NCBI GenBank assembly: GCA_036504595.1
Contig: DASXUX010000001.1
Coordinates: forward strand, 124,001 to 188,000
From: DASXUX01 sp036504595
GTDB taxonomy: Bacteria; Planctomycetota; SZUA-567; H5-PLA8
Reading direction: 5' to 3'
DNA length: 64,000 bases
Shown: positions 33,244 to 43,400 of the stretch, one piece after another
Layout of the letters: every line of letters begins with the position of its first letter
Position numbering within the stretch: the first letter of the stretch is position 1
Translations under genes and position numbers: made by a program
The notes under the pieces: model-generated
Seen by the model: only the letters and a program-made list of their open reading frames with translations
Databases searched by the model: none
What the model was told of the DNA's origin: nothing

Positions 33244-34668
33244 TCACTCCCCGGCTTCACCGTTCTTTGCACTCTTCTTCCTCTTGCCTTCGCCCTCACC
33301 GACACTCTCGCCTAAAGGTGCCGCGGCGTACTCCTTGGTGAGCTGCTCATAGCGTTCGCGCATCGACTTCAGCAGCCCCGCGTGCGCCGGATCGTCGGCG
33401 AGATTCTTCATCTCCCACGGATCGTTCTTCAAATCGAAAAGCTGTGTCGTCCGCTGTCCTTTCACCAGGTACTCGATCAGCTTCGCATCATGCGTCCGCA
33501 CCGCGCGCTGAATGCCGCGGTAAGCGTGCAGCGTCGCGTCGCGCACGTCGGCCTTTTCGCCACGCAGAACCGGCCAGAGGTCCTTGCCATCGACCGTATC
33601 TGGGACTTTCAGCCCCGCCGCCGAGGCGAGCGTGGGGTAGAGATCAAAAAGCTGGCAGAGCGCTTCGGAGCGTTTGCCTTTGGGGATTCCTGGCCCACGG
33701 ATGATCAGCGGCACGCGGCTGCTGTGCTCGTAAAGGTTTTGCTTGCCCATGAGCCCGTGCTGGCCTACCGCCAGGCCGTTGTCGCCGGTAAAGACCACGA
33801 TCGTATTTTCCGCAAGGCCCATCTCATCCAGAGCGCCCAGGACCCGGCCGATCTGGTCATCCGTGGCGCTGGTCGCGGCGTAGTAGTCGGCGATGTGCTG
33901 CCGAATCTCGTCCGGGGTGCGCGGGAATTTCGCCAGCAGTTCGTCGCGGATCTTCATCTCGCCGTTGTCGAACGGGTGCTCCGGCAGAAAATTCGGCGGC
34001 AGCGGCAGTTTGGCCGCATCGTACATCGCGTGGAATGTCTTCGGCACCACGCGCGGGTCGTGCGGCGTCTTGAACGCCAGATACGCGAAGAACGGCTTGT
34101 CCTTCGGGCGAGTCTTGAGGAACGAGATCGTCGCGGTGGCGAAAACCTCGGCATCGAAATCGGTGATCACGCGCTGGTTCACCAGTTTGCCATCTTTGAC
34201 GTCGCGTGCCGGCATTTTGAAGTGATCGCTCATCCCGCCGTGAAAGATTGCTTCGGCGGACTCAAAGGAACGCAGCAACGAGTTCTCATCGTTGTGCCAT
34301 TTGCCGCTCGCGAACGTCGCGTAACCGTTTTCCCGCAAGAGCTGCGACAAGGTGGTCCATCCCTGCGGGATCACGCCCTTGCAGCGAAATAGCGAGCTCC
34401 CGGTCATGATCATGCTGCGGCTGGGCAGGCACACCGCGCCGCTGTTGCCGCCCATGATCGTGGCCTGGACGAAGTGCGTCCCTTCGCTCGCCAGCCGGTC
34501 CATCGCCGGCGTGCTGATCTCGCCGCATCCGGCGCAATGCATCGCATTAAAGCGCTGATCGTCCGTCAGGATGAAGAGGATGTTCGGCTTGGTGGCCGTT
34601 TCGCCCGCGCTGACGCCGATCTGCCAAGCCGCCCCGAGTGTTGCGAGTGCAACCATCAGTGTCTTCAT
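33244..34668 (-). CDS. Secreted sulfatase (iduronate/N-sulfoglucosamine type)
   Basis: This 474-aa enzyme has a signal peptide (MKTLMVALATLGAAW...), PNILFILTDDQR and the formylglycine site CLPSR (Cys80). GDNGLAVGQHGLMGKQN near residue 300 is typical of the iduronate-2-sulfatase-like branch. The ATG at 34668 follows AAGGA. The last 20 residues (GESVGEGEGKRKK) come from a repeat-like G/A-rich sequence. It lies 160 bp upstream of the previous sulfatase in the same direction. Confidence 0.92.
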   Translation of the reverse strand: MKTLMVALATLGAAWQIGVSAGETATKPNILFILTDDQRFNAMHCAGCGEISTPAMDRLASEGTHFVQATIMGGNSGAVCLPSRSMIMTGSSLFRCKGVIPQGWTTLSQLLRENGYATFASGKWHNDENSLLRSFESAEAIFHGGMSDHFKMPARDVKDGKLVNQRVITDFDAEVFATATISFLKTRPKDKPFFAYLAFKTPHDPRVVPKTFHAMYDAAKLPLPPNFLPEHPFDNGEMKIRDELLAKFPRTPDEIRQHIADYYAATSATDDQIGRVLGALDEMGLAENTIVVFTGDNGLAVGQHGLMGKQNLYEHSSRVPLIIRGPGIPKGKRSEALCQLFDLYPTLASAAGLKVPDTVDGKDLWPVLRGEKADVRDATLHAYRGIQRAVRTHDAKLIEYLVKGQRTTQLFDLKNDPWEMKNLADDPAHAGLLKSMRERYEQLTKEYAAAPLGESVGEGEGKRKKSAKNGEAGE

Positions 34669-34755
34669 GGTGATCCTTTCGGCCGGATGGAACCGCACAC
34701 AGAATAGTCGGCATGGCTGTTTAGAAAAGGCTGAAATCGTCTCGCACGTTGGCGA

Positions 34756-34788
34756 TTTTGTAACCCGGATCCCGGTTCGAGGATCAGT
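34756..34788 (+). promoter_or_regulatory. Probable ECF-type promoter of the DUF2892-sigma operon
   Basis: TTTTGTAACC (34756-34765) and GGATCAGT (34781-34788) are separated by 15 bases. The same two blocks, separated by 14 bases, precede the anti-sigma gene at 45428-45459. GTAACC is a common -35 element of ECF sigma factors. It lies 36 bp before the DUF2892 start, so autoregulation of the sigma gene is likely. Confidence 0.6.
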
Positions 34789-34824
34789 CGTAGCGAGAGA
34801 CGGTACTATAAGGAGGAAGCGGCG

Positions 34825-35025
34825 ATGACCGTTGAACGAGCTTTGCGAGGTGTGGCTGGAACGGTAATTCTGGTGAGCGTCGTGCTGGCGCTGCTGCATT
34901 CGCCCTATTGGCTGGGCCTGACGGCTTTCGCGGGCCTGAACAATTTGCAGTCGGCGTTCACAGACTGGTGCCCGATGGTGTGGGCGCTGGAGCGTTTGGG
35001 TCTGAAGCGCTGCAAAGCGATTTAG
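34825..35025 (+). CDS. DUF2892 small membrane protein
   Basis: This 66-aa protein has two hydrophobic segments (GTVILVSVVLALL and YWLGLTAFAGLNNLQSAF) and the C-terminal DWCPMVWALERLGLK typical of DUF2892. AGGAGG precedes the ATG. It is 56 bp upstream of the sigma factor gene in the same direction. Its role is unknown, although such domains are often found near stress or sulfur genes. Confidence 0.82.
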   Translation: MTVERALRGVAGTVILVSVVLALLHSPYWLGLTAFAGLNNLQSAFTDWCPMVWALERLGLKRCKAI

Positions 35026-35081
35026 GCAAAATGCCAAACTCTCGCTATTGACGGCTGCGCGCTTAGCCGCACACTGAGCGT

Positions 35082-35717
35082 ATGGAGCAGCCAGTTCCGC
35101 GAACGGATCCAGATGCAGACCTAGTGCGCCGCGCGCAGTCCGGCGACTTCGACGCGTTCGAACAGCTTGTCCTCAAATACGAAAAAGACCTGTTTGCGCT
35201 GGCCTCCTACATCGTCACGTCCGTTGCCGACGCCGAAGAAGTCGTGCAGGAAACGTTTCTCAACGCCCTAGAGCATCTCCACGACTATCGCGGCGAAGCG
35301 ACCTTCCGCACATGGGTCACGCGAATCGCCACCAATTTATCGTTGAAAGTGCTGCGCGCGCGGAAATCGCACGGCGAAGTCAGTTCGAGCGGCAGCGAGG
35401 ATGAGGATTCTCCGGTCGCGCATCCGGAGTTCATCGCGCACTGGCGAGACGATCCGGTGCGCTTAGCGGTGAACAACGAAACGCGCGAAATCCTGCGTAC
35501 GGCGATAAAGGAATTGCCTGAAAAGTACCGCGTCGTGTTCTTGCTGCGTGATGTGGAAGAACTCTCAGTGCAGGAAGCCGCCGACACGCTCGGCCTGACC
35601 ATCGAGAACGTGAAAGTACGCCTGATGCGCGCGCGCCTGATGCTTCGCGAGCGCCTGACGCGCGCGTTTGGAGATGAAGCGACGCGAATGACGCCGGATC
35701 ATTCGCATGATGAGTAA
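35082..35717 (+). CDS. ECF RNA polymerase sigma factor (RpoE-like)
   Basis: This 211-aa protein has region 2 (FEQLVLKYEKDLFALAS, then ADAEEVVQETFLNAL) and region 4 (IKELPEKYRVVFLLRDVEELS, then AADTLGLTIENVKVRL). No anti-sigma gene follows it. A zinc-finger anti-sigma gene is instead found at 45152-45406 with a matching promoter motif, so this sigma probably controls the efflux operon there. Directly after its stop lies the 5'-truncated DUF6807 pseudogene, evidence of a deletion or rearrangement at this point. Confidence 0.93.
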   Translation: MEQPVPRTDPDADLVRRAQSGDFDAFEQLVLKYEKDLFALASYIVTSVADAEEVVQETFLNALEHLHDYRGEATFRTWVTRIATNLSLKVLRARKSHGEVSSSGSEDEDSPVAHPEFIAHWRDDPVRLAVNNETREILRTAIKELPEKYRVVFLLRDVEELSVQEAADTLGLTIENVKVRLMRARLMLRERLTRAFGDEATRMTPDHSHDE

Positions 35718-35721
35718 AGGA

Positions 35722-36396
35722 GCCCCGGGCGCCCTCAGACGGAGAACTCGCTGGCGCTGCTGAAGGGCGAGCAGGTGGTGTGGCAGTTCAACTACAAGAA
35801 GGAGGAGGGCAAGTCGTACTTTCATCCGGTGACGATTGGGGGCGGGCCGACGCTGACGGACTTAAGGCCGGCGGATCACATCTGGCACCGGGTCGGCTCC
35901 AGCGGCGGATGGCAGCTACCGGATGGATTGGACGATGGTGTTCACGGCCGGTGACACGGACGTGCTATTGGACCGCACGCCGATTCAAGGCGAACCGAAG
36001 GGCGTAAGCTGGGGCGGGTACGCGGGGTTTTCGCTGCGCTTGGCGCCGGCGCTGAAGACGTGGAATTTCGTGGGCAGTTCCGGGCCGGAGAACAAATCGT
36101 CGGCTCAAGGGAAGTGGATGACGTTTTCGTGCGCGCTGGTAGCGCCGGCGTCCCTGCCGGCTGGCGGGCAGACGGGCGCGATCGTGGTGCTGGATCACCC
36201 GAAGAGTTTTCGGCATCCGACGACGTGGTATCTCGTCAAGGGCATGCCGTACTTCAGCCCGGCGGTGCTTTATGCCAGCCCGTACACGCTGCCGGCGAAG
36301 CAAAGCATCACGTTGAAGTACCGGGTGCTGTTCCAGCCGAGCGCGGTGGATGCGGGGGCCGTTGAGCAGGAGTGGCAGAAGTTTGGGGGTGAATAG
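35722..36396 (+). pseudogene. DUF6807 (PmoA-like) gene remnant
   Basis: The first frame encodes VVWQFNYKKEEGKSYFHPV and PADHIWH, matching the start of DUF6807 proteins but without signal peptide or start codon. It runs out of homology near 35890 and the C-terminal half continues in another frame from about 35923 (GVSWGGYAGFSLRL, VVLDHPKSFRHPTTWY). At least one frameshift or deletion separates the parts. DUF6807 proteins are typical of PVC bacteria and often lie beside Gfo/Idh/MocA genes, as here. Confidence 0.75.
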
Positions 36397-36401
36397 TGGT
36401 G

Positions 36402-36510
36402 TGGTGCCACTGGCTCAGCCCGCCGGGAGTTTGGCCGGCTTAGCCAGTGCTTTGCGCGACCGCACTGGCAAGCGCCCGCAAAAAGACGCGGGCGCGTGCC
36501 AGTGGCACCA
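36402..36510. repeat. Palindromic element family A, copy 1
   Basis: Exact 13-bp arms TGGTGCCACTGGC (36402-36414) and GCCAGTGGCACCA (36498-36510) enclose internal hairpins. The reverse complement of 42861-42962 has the same order of sub-palindromes. It lies in the gap between the DUF6807 remnant and the oxidoreductase gene; the remaining gap holds only the oxidoreductase ribosome-binding site. Confidence 0.85.
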
Positions 36511-36664
36511 ATCTCATGCGTGCGACTTGAGGCCCCCCGGCACGCTTGAGTTCGCGCCAAAAAGACGGCGCGAACACAAACGTGCCACCTTTCACAATCT
36601 GGCGTTGTTCGCGAGGGCACGGGTGTAGTTTCTAAATGAGACTCACTCATCTTCGGGAGGCAAC

Positions 36665-38008
36665 ATGGGCGGCATGAATCGGCGAACATTTGTGAAGACT
36701 GCGGCGCTGTTTTCAACGGTCAGTGTCGTGCCGCGGTGCGTGCTGGGCGGGCCGGGGCAGACGGCTCCGAGCGCGAAGATCAACATCGCCAGCATCGGCG
36801 TGGGCGGGATGGGCGGCGGGGACGTCAACGATGTCTCCAATGGCAACAACATGGTGGCGCTGTGCGACGTGGACGAGCGGCGCGCGGCGGACAGCTTCAA
36901 GAAACATCCGGGCGCGAAGAAGTACAAAGACTTCCGCAAGATGTTCGACGAGATGGAGAAGCAGATCGACGCGGTGACGGTCAGCACGCCGGATCATTTC
37001 CATGCGGTCGCGGCGATGGCGGCGATCAAGCGCAAGAAGCACGTGTACTGCCAGAAGCCGCTGGCGCATTCGGTGTATGAAGTCCGCGAATTGATGAAGG
37101 CGGCGGCCGAGAACAATGTTGTGACGCAGCTTGGAAACCAGGGGCACTCCTTCGACACGATCCGTCTCTTCTGCGAATGGATCTGGGACGGGGCGATCGG
37201 GAAGGTGCATACGATCCACTGCGGATGTCATGCGGTGAATTCGGCGGTCGGCGCGTTGGCTGCTGTCGCCAAAGAGAAGCCTCCGGTTCCGCCGCAAGTG
37301 GATTGGGACCAGTGGCTCGGTCCGGCGCTGGAACGGCCGTACCATCCGGCGTACCTGCCCGGATCGTGGCGCGGATGGACGCCGTTTGGCAACGGAACGA
37401 TCGGCGACTGGGCGTGCCACGTCGTTGACGGTGCGTTCTGGGCGCTCAATCTGGGCGCGCCGAAGTCGATCCAGGCGGAAGTGACGGATTGGGATTTCAA
37501 GACACAGGGCGACGCATTCCCCAAGGGCGATCACATCATTTATGAGTTCGCCGGAAACGACAAACGCGGCCCCGTGACGCTGCACTGGTACAGCGGCACG
37601 ACGAAGATTCCGCGGCCGCCGGAATTGGAGAAAGACCGCAAGGACATCGACACCGGCGCGGTGGTCATCGGCGACAAGGGCGTGATCACGTACGGCTCGC
37701 ACGGCTGCGGCGGCGTGCGGATCATTCCTGAAACGAAGATGAAGGAATACAAACGCCCGGCGCAGAGCCTGCCGCGCGTGAAGGAACATCATCACGACTG
37801 GCTGACGGCGATTCGCGAAGGAAAGAAGTCCGGTTCGGATTTCGCGCTCTACGGCGGGCCGCTGACGGAACTGGCGATGCTCGGCGTGATCGCGATCAAG
37901 TTGCACGGCACGAAGCTGGAGTGGGACGAGCCGGGCATGAAGTTCACGAACTGCGCGGAGGCGAATCAGTTCATCAATCCGGCGTATAGGCAGGGGTGGA
38001 GCCTTTAG
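36665..38008 (+). CDS. Tat-exported Gfo/Idh/MocA oxidoreductase
   Basis: This 447-aa protein begins with a Tat signal (NRRTFVKTAALF). The NAD-binding domain starts at IASIGVGGMGGGD, followed by VSTPDHFHAVAA and the family motif CQKPLAHSVYE with the catalytic-type Lys. The C-terminal domain has DWACHVVDGAFWAL. GGGAGG precedes the ATG. Such secreted oxidoreductases are abundant in Planctomycetota and are linked to sugar oxidation and degradation, but the substrate is unknown. Confidence 0.93.
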   Translation: MGGMNRRTFVKTAALFSTVSVVPRCVLGGPGQTAPSAKINIASIGVGGMGGGDVNDVSNGNNMVALCDVDERRAADSFKKHPGAKKYKDFRKMFDEMEKQIDAVTVSTPDHFHAVAAMAAIKRKKHVYCQKPLAHSVYEVRELMKAAAENNVVTQLGNQGHSFDTIRLFCEWIWDGAIGKVHTIHCGCHAVNSAVGALAAVAKEKPPVPPQVDWDQWLGPALERPYHPAYLPGSWRGWTPFGNGTIGDWACHVVDGAFWALNLGAPKSIQAEVTDWDFKTQGDAFPKGDHIIYEFAGNDKRGPVTLHWYSGTTKIPRPPELEKDRKDIDTGAVVIGDKGVITYGSHGCGGVRIIPETKMKEYKRPAQSLPRVKEHHHDWLTAIREGKKSGSDFALYGGPLTELAMLGVIAIKLHGTKLEWDEPGMKFTNCAEANQFINPAYRQGWSL

Positions 38009-38092
38009 AGCAAGGGCGGGGGACGAGGGGAAAGGGAGACGCAGCGAAGCGGATATCATGTCCCGCGAGTGGGCTCCGATTAGGAAATCCAG

Positions 38093-38692
38093 ATGGACGA
38101 TACGCCATTTGAACGCTTCGCTGAGGCTGCGTTGGTAGTTACTAACGTTGATTCCACTCGCAAGCAAATCAGCGACGCGATCGATCATGTGCGGAACGTC
38201 TTGCGAAGCCCGCAGGGGAGGCAAGCCCCCGTGCAGGAAATTCAGCAAGTACAGGAACTAGAGGACAAAGTGGCAGTTCTTGTACTGAACTTTGGAATCA
38301 CGCCCCTAACTGCTATCGTCCTCACAAGCGCCAAGAACAACACTGCCGTTCAAGCGTCTATAAAGCTGCTTTTTCAACAGAAAATGGACGATTCTTCGTT
38401 ATGCGACCTTTGCCTAATCCTTTGCCATAACTTTGAGCGGCAAGCGGTGACGATGGATACGCGTCACTGGATGGATGCAGGCGAGATAAAGCCGAGGATT
38501 ATGCAACAAATAGGGTGGCAATTGCTACACGTGAGGCAAGAGTTGCGCAGTATCTTGGCCGCACGAGACGATCCTAAGGCATGGATTCGCAGCGTGTTTC
38601 TTGATGCGTTGGCTTCCGAACGCGATCCTGCGCGAGTTGTGAAATTGATGAATATCTATGTCCTGTATGATCAACTCGCGAACAAAAAATAG
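38093..38692 (+). CDS. Hypothetical 199-aa helical protein
   Basis: The product has no signal peptide or membrane segment and is predicted helical throughout. It contains NFGITPLTAIVLTSAKNN and a Cys cluster CDLCLILCHNF. The segment RSPQGRQAPVQEI around residue 40 looks like a read-through repeat (GCAGGGGAGGCAAGCCCCC). No family was recognised. The base composition is less GC-rich than in the neighbours, so it may be acquired. Confidence 0.6.
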   Translation: MDDTPFERFAEAALVVTNVDSTRKQISDAIDHVRNVLRSPQGRQAPVQEIQQVQELEDKVAVLVLNFGITPLTAIVLTSAKNNTAVQASIKLLFQQKMDDSSLCDLCLILCHNFERQAVTMDTRHWMDAGEIKPRIMQQIGWQLLHVRQELRSILAARDDPKAWIRSVFLDALASERDPARVVKLMNIYVLYDQLANKK

Positions 38693-38778
38693 ATGAGTTC
38701 TGATGCGCATGACTCCGTCGCTTGCGGACGTACCCAAAGGGCGTAGCGACGGGTACGCGCACGAAACGTTCGCGATGT

Positions 38779-38841
38779 CGAGGACGCGGAGGCAGCAATT
38801 TCACTTTCGAAATCCTCTGCGTCCTCGGCGTCCTCCGCGGT
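38779..38841. repeat. Dispersed GAGGACGCGGAGG hairpin repeat
   Basis: CGAGGACGCGGAGG pairs imperfectly with the CCTCTGCGTCCTCGGCGTCC-type arm. Similar sequence lies at 31147-31173. It separates convergent genes and may act as a terminator. Confidence 0.55.
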
Positions 38842-38869
38842 GGGATTCGTGACGCCGCGGTCTAGAGAC

Positions 38870-39364
38870 TCACTTCTTTTCTTCGGGCTTCTTGTCGTCC
38901 GTCTTCTTTTCGGCGGCTTTTTTCTCGTACTTCTTGAGGGCCTCTTCCAGTTCGCCTTTCAGGTTTTCATCCTGGCAGAGTTCCACGGCTTTCTTCTGGA
39001 ACTTGATGGCCTCGTCGATCTTGCCGGTCTCAAAGAAGGCGCGAGCGTAGGTATCGACGATGGGGGCCTCTTTTCCTTCGCAAAGGTCGTACGCGGCTTT
39101 GGCGGCTTTCATGCCGAGGTCGAGGTCGCGCTTCTTGATGCCTTCGTCGGTCAGGATCTTCCAGGCGAAGTCGTTCAGACAATTTGAGTCCTTGTCGGCG
39201 GAGGCGAGGATGGTGTCGCCGAGTTTCTTTGCCTCATCGTCCTTTCCGTTGGAAACCAGCTCGAAGTACTTCTCGATCTGCTCGCTCAAATCCGCCGCCC
39301 GAACCGTAAACGATGCCATCATTGCTATTGCGGCTGCCAGACCGAATACACGCGCCATCTTCAT
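38870..39364 (-). CDS. Secreted TPR-like protein
   Basis: This 164-aa protein has a signal peptide (MKMARVFGLAAAIAMMAS) and TPR-like helical pairs (FAWKILTDEGIKKRDLDLG, then TYARAFFETGKIDEAIKFQ). The C-terminus is Lys/Glu-rich. The ATG follows GGAGG. Such small periplasmic TPR proteins are common in Planctomycetota next to thioredoxin-like proteins, but none is here. Function is unknown. Confidence 0.78.
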   Translation of the reverse strand: MKMARVFGLAAAIAMMASFTVRAADLSEQIEKYFELVSNGKDDEAKKLGDTILASADKDSNCLNDFAWKILTDEGIKKRDLDLGMKAAKAAYDLCEGKEAPIVDTYARAFFETGKIDEAIKFQKKAVELCQDENLKGELEEALKKYEKKAAEKKTDDKKPEEKK

Positions 39365-39589
39365 GTCCCACCTCCATGTTTGGGTTTCACCTGATTCGAG
39401 AGTGGGTTGTAACCGGAGGAGCCTGGGAATCAACGGGCAAGTCGTTTGGTCGTCTGGTCGAGAGGTATGCGGAAATCGTACACGAAGATAGCACATCCAT
39501 GCAGGGGAAACTCCGGACCAAGGCGGTCCTTCGGTGTTATCGGAAATGTAACGAACACATTCGTTTGGCGACGTGGAAAGAGGTGCTTT

Positions 39590-40444
39590 ATGCGCGTGAT
39601 ACTCCTGACGATGATCGTGCTACCGATGGCGGCTTGGGCGGGGGAGCTGTCCAACCCGTTCTTTGCAATGGATACGGCGTTCATGTATGGGCGCGACCCG
39701 AAGATGCCGCTGGAGGAAAAGCTCGACGATCTGAAATCGCTGGGCTACGCCGGGTTCAACTGGACCAACTTGCCGGTGCCGGAGAATGTCTATAAGGCTG
39801 CGGACGAGCGCGGGCTGAAGGTCTTCACCACGTATGTCGGGATGCCCCTGTCGAAGGACAAGCTGGCGGTGCCGGGGAACCTGGAAGCGAGCTGCGAGGC
39901 GCTGGGCAAGCACGGGACGATGATCTGGATTCACATCGGGTGCGAAAAGGGCGTCAAGAAGAGCGACGAGGCGGGCGACGAGATTGCGGTGCCGGCGTTG
40001 CAAGGCGCGGCGGACATCGCGGCGAAGCATAACGTGAAGCTGGCTCTGTATCCGCACGCGGGGTGCTGGGTGGAGAGCATCGACGACTGCATCAGGCTTT
40101 CGAAGAAAGTGAACCGGCCGAACTTCGGGCTGTCGTTCAATCTGTGCCACGTGCTGAAGGTCAGCGGCGACGCGAAGGTGCTCGATCTACTGACGGCCGC
40201 TCAGCCGCATTTGTTTGTGCTGCAGATCAGCGGCGCGGACAGTGGATCTCAGGCGGCGGGATGGGACAAGTTGATTCAGCCGGTGGGGCGCGGGACGTAC
40301 GATCTGCAGCCGCTGATCAAGCTGGCAGTCAAGAACGGGTTCACGGGGCCCATCGGGTTTCAGGGATATGGAATCAAGGGCGAGCGGAAAGCGATTTTGA
40401 CGGAGACGATGGAAGGATGGAAGAAGCTTAAGGCGGCGCAGTAA
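39590..40444 (+). CDS. Secreted sugar isomerase/epimerase-like TIM-barrel protein
   Basis: This 284-aa protein has a signal peptide (MRVILLTMIVLPMAAWA) followed by the xylose-isomerase-like TIM barrel: LDDLKSLGYAGFNW, VKLALYPHAGCW, FGLSFNLCHVLK and GFTGPIGFQGYG. Metal-binding His/Glu residues are partly visible (HAGCWVES, CHV). The ATG at 39590 follows AGAGGT. It is expected to act on a carbohydrate in the periplasm, in keeping with the neighbouring oxidoreductase. Confidence 0.85.
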   Translation: MRVILLTMIVLPMAAWAGELSNPFFAMDTAFMYGRDPKMPLEEKLDDLKSLGYAGFNWTNLPVPENVYKAADERGLKVFTTYVGMPLSKDKLAVPGNLEASCEALGKHGTMIWIHIGCEKGVKKSDEAGDEIAVPALQGAADIAAKHNVKLALYPHAGCWVESIDDCIRLSKKVNRPNFGLSFNLCHVLKVSGDAKVLDLLTAAQPHLFVLQISGADSGSQAAGWDKLIQPVGRGTYDLQPLIKLAVKNGFTGPIGFQGYGIKGERKAILTETMEGWKKLKAAQ

Positions 40445-40461
40445 CGGACGCTGGGCACTCG

Positions 40462-43400
40462 TCACACGCGCGCAGTCTCCAGCACAACCGGCTTCTCAGC
40501 CGATCCGTGCTGCTTCCGGTTGGCGATGAAGTACAGCACCGGCACCGCCATGCGGCTGAGCAGCAGGCTGGCCACTTCGCCGGCCATCAGCGACAGCGCC
40601 AAGCCCTGGAAAATCGGATCGAAGAGAATCACCGACGCGCCGACGACGACGGCCATCGCGGTCAAGAGCATCGGCCGGAAACGCACGGCGCCGGCATCGA
40701 CGACGGCCTGATCGAGCGGCATGCCTTCTTTCAGCCGCAGTTCGATGAAGTCCACAAGGATGATTGAATTTCGCACGACGATTCCGGCGCCCGCGATAAA
40801 GCCGATCATCGACGTGGCTGAGAAAAATGCGCCCATCAGGTGATGCGCGGGCAAAATTCCGACGAGCGAGAACGGAATGGCGGCCATGATGACCAGCGGC
40901 GTCTTGAAGGATTCGAACCAGCCAACGACCAGCACATAAATGAGGACCAACACGGCGGCGAAGGCGAGACCCAGGTCGCGGAAGACTTCGTACGTGATGT
41001 GCATCTCGCCGTCCCACTTGATCGCAAAGCGATTGTCGGTGAACGGCTGGTGCGCGAGGTAGATGTCGAAGGCGGTGTCTGGTGAGTTGTGCCTGGCGTC
41101 TGGTGCGTTTGGCTTCAGCTTCGCGAGCGCTTCGCGCATGTTCAGCAGAGCGTACGCCGGGCTTTCGGCGGCGCCGGCCACGTCGGCGGTGACATACGTC
41201 ACCGGCATCAGGTTCTTGTGGTAGATACTCAGGTCGGCCGTTGTCTGGCGCATCGTGGCCAGTTCGCCCAGCGGAACCAAGCCGCCTTCGCCGGTGCGAA
41301 TTGGCAACAGGCGAAGCTGTGCGACGGGTGAGCGGTCTGCGCGCGCGGGACGGACGATCAAGTCCACGTCCTCGCGCTCGCGCGGATCGTGCACGATGCC
41401 GATTTTTTCGCCCTGCAGAGCCATGCGCAGGTTGCGCGAGACCGTATCGGTGTCCACGCCGTGCAGCGCCGCTTTCTCGCGATCGATCTCGAAGCGGACC
41501 TTCGGCTGATCGACTTCGAGGTACATATCCGAATCGACCACGCCGGGCGTGCTCTTGAAAACGTCGAGCACCTTCTTCGCCCACTCGTTGCGCTGCGCGT
41601 CGTCGTTTCCGTAGACTTCAGCGACGATGGTTTGCAGCACCGGCGGACCCGGTGGAACTTCGGCGACTTTGATCTTTGCCCCCGAGGCCAGCGCAGCCGG
41701 AAGCAGTTGTTCGCGAACGGCTTTGGCGATGGCATGGCTTTGCAGTGCGCGTTCTTCCTTCGGCAGCAGATTAACCTGCACGTCGGCCATGTTCGAGCCG
41801 CCGCGCATGTAGTAATGGCGCACGAGGCCGTTGAAGTTGTATGGCGAGGCAGTGCCGGCGTAGACCTGAACGTCTTTCACCTCCGGACGCGCCGCGACGA
41901 TGTCGGCGAGCTCGCGCGCAACGGCCGTGGTGCGTTCGAGCGTTGTGCCTTCGGGCATGTCGATGATCACCTGGAACTCGCTCTTGTTATCGAACGGCAG
42001 CATTTTCACCTTCACCCAGCCCAGCGGAACGGTCGCCATCGCCGCCAGCAGCAGCCCAACGAGGCAGGCCAGGAAGCCCCACTGGAACGCCCGATGGTGA
42101 ATCAGGAAGCCCATGACCCAGCGGTAGAGCCGCGTAAGAAAGTCTTCGCGCTCGTGCTCACCATGCCCATGGCCTGCGTCCTTCAGATGACCTTTCAAGA
42201 ACCGGGCCGCAGCCCACGGCGTGACCACGAACGCAACGACCATTGAGAAGAACATCGCGCTGCTGGCGCCGATCGGAATAGGCCGCATATAGGGACCCAT
42301 CAGCCCGCGCACGAAGGCCATCGGCAGGATCGCGGCCATCACCGTCAGGGTCGCGAGGATCAGCGGGCTGCGAACTTCGTTCACCGCTTCCATGACGACT
42401 GTCAGCAACGGGCGGCCGTGATTCCGCGGCATGCGCATGTGCCGGACGATATTCTCGACATCGACAATCGGATCATCGACGAGAATGCCGATCGAGAAAA
42501 TCAGCGCGAAGAGCGTGATTCGATTCAACGTGAATCCCAAGAAGTAAAACGCCGCGAGCGTCAACGCCAGCGTCACCGGAATCGCGACGGCGACGACGGC
42601 CGCTTCACGCCGGCCAAGCATCAAGCCGATGAGTATCGCGACGGAGACGACCGCAATGCCCATGTGGAAAAGCAGCTCGTTCGATTTCTCCGCGGCCGTC
42701 TGCCCATAGTTGCGCGTGATCGCCACGTTCACGCCGTCGGGAACGAGCATCCCGCGCAGCGCGTCCACCTTCGCCAGCACGCGATTGCCGACGTCGATGG
42801 CGCTGGTGCCTTGGCGCTTGGCGACGGAGATGGTCACAGCGGGGTGGAAGGCGCTAAGGGTGGTGCCACTGGCACGCGCCTGCGGGTTTGTTTCCGCAGG
42901 TGCTTGCCAGTGCGCACTGGCTAAGCCGCCCGAACTGCCGGGCGGCTGAGCCAGTGGCACCATGCCTGGCCGATAGAACACGTACTGGCTGGGTTCGTCG
43001 GGGCCATCCACGACTTGCGCCACGTCGGCCACCTTCACCGACTTGCCGGCGCTCGCGCTGACGACAACGGCACCAATCGCGGCCGGATCGGAAAGGAACG
43101 GTCCGGTCTCGACGAGCGCTTCCTTATCGTTGACGCTGAACACGCCCGCCTGCGCGGGCATGTTCGCTTGGCGCAGCGCGGCGGCCAGGTCGAGCAGCGA
43201 CAGCCCGCGCGCGGCCAAGGCGGCCCGGTCGGGGATGACGCGCACGACGCGCTTCTGCCCGCCGATGACGAGCGTCTCCGAAATACCATCGACCTGCTTG
43301 ATGTTCTCCTGAAGCTGTGTGGCCACGCGGCGCAGTTGCGTGTGATCGTAGCGGTCGCTCCAAAGCGTCAGCGCCAGAATGGGCACGTCGTCGATGGAGC

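Noticed and set aside
36713..38248. Long minus-strand frame opposite the oxidoreductase
   Set aside because: It mirrors a clear Gfo/Idh/MocA gene, has a His/Arg-rich composition and lacks a ribosome-binding site.
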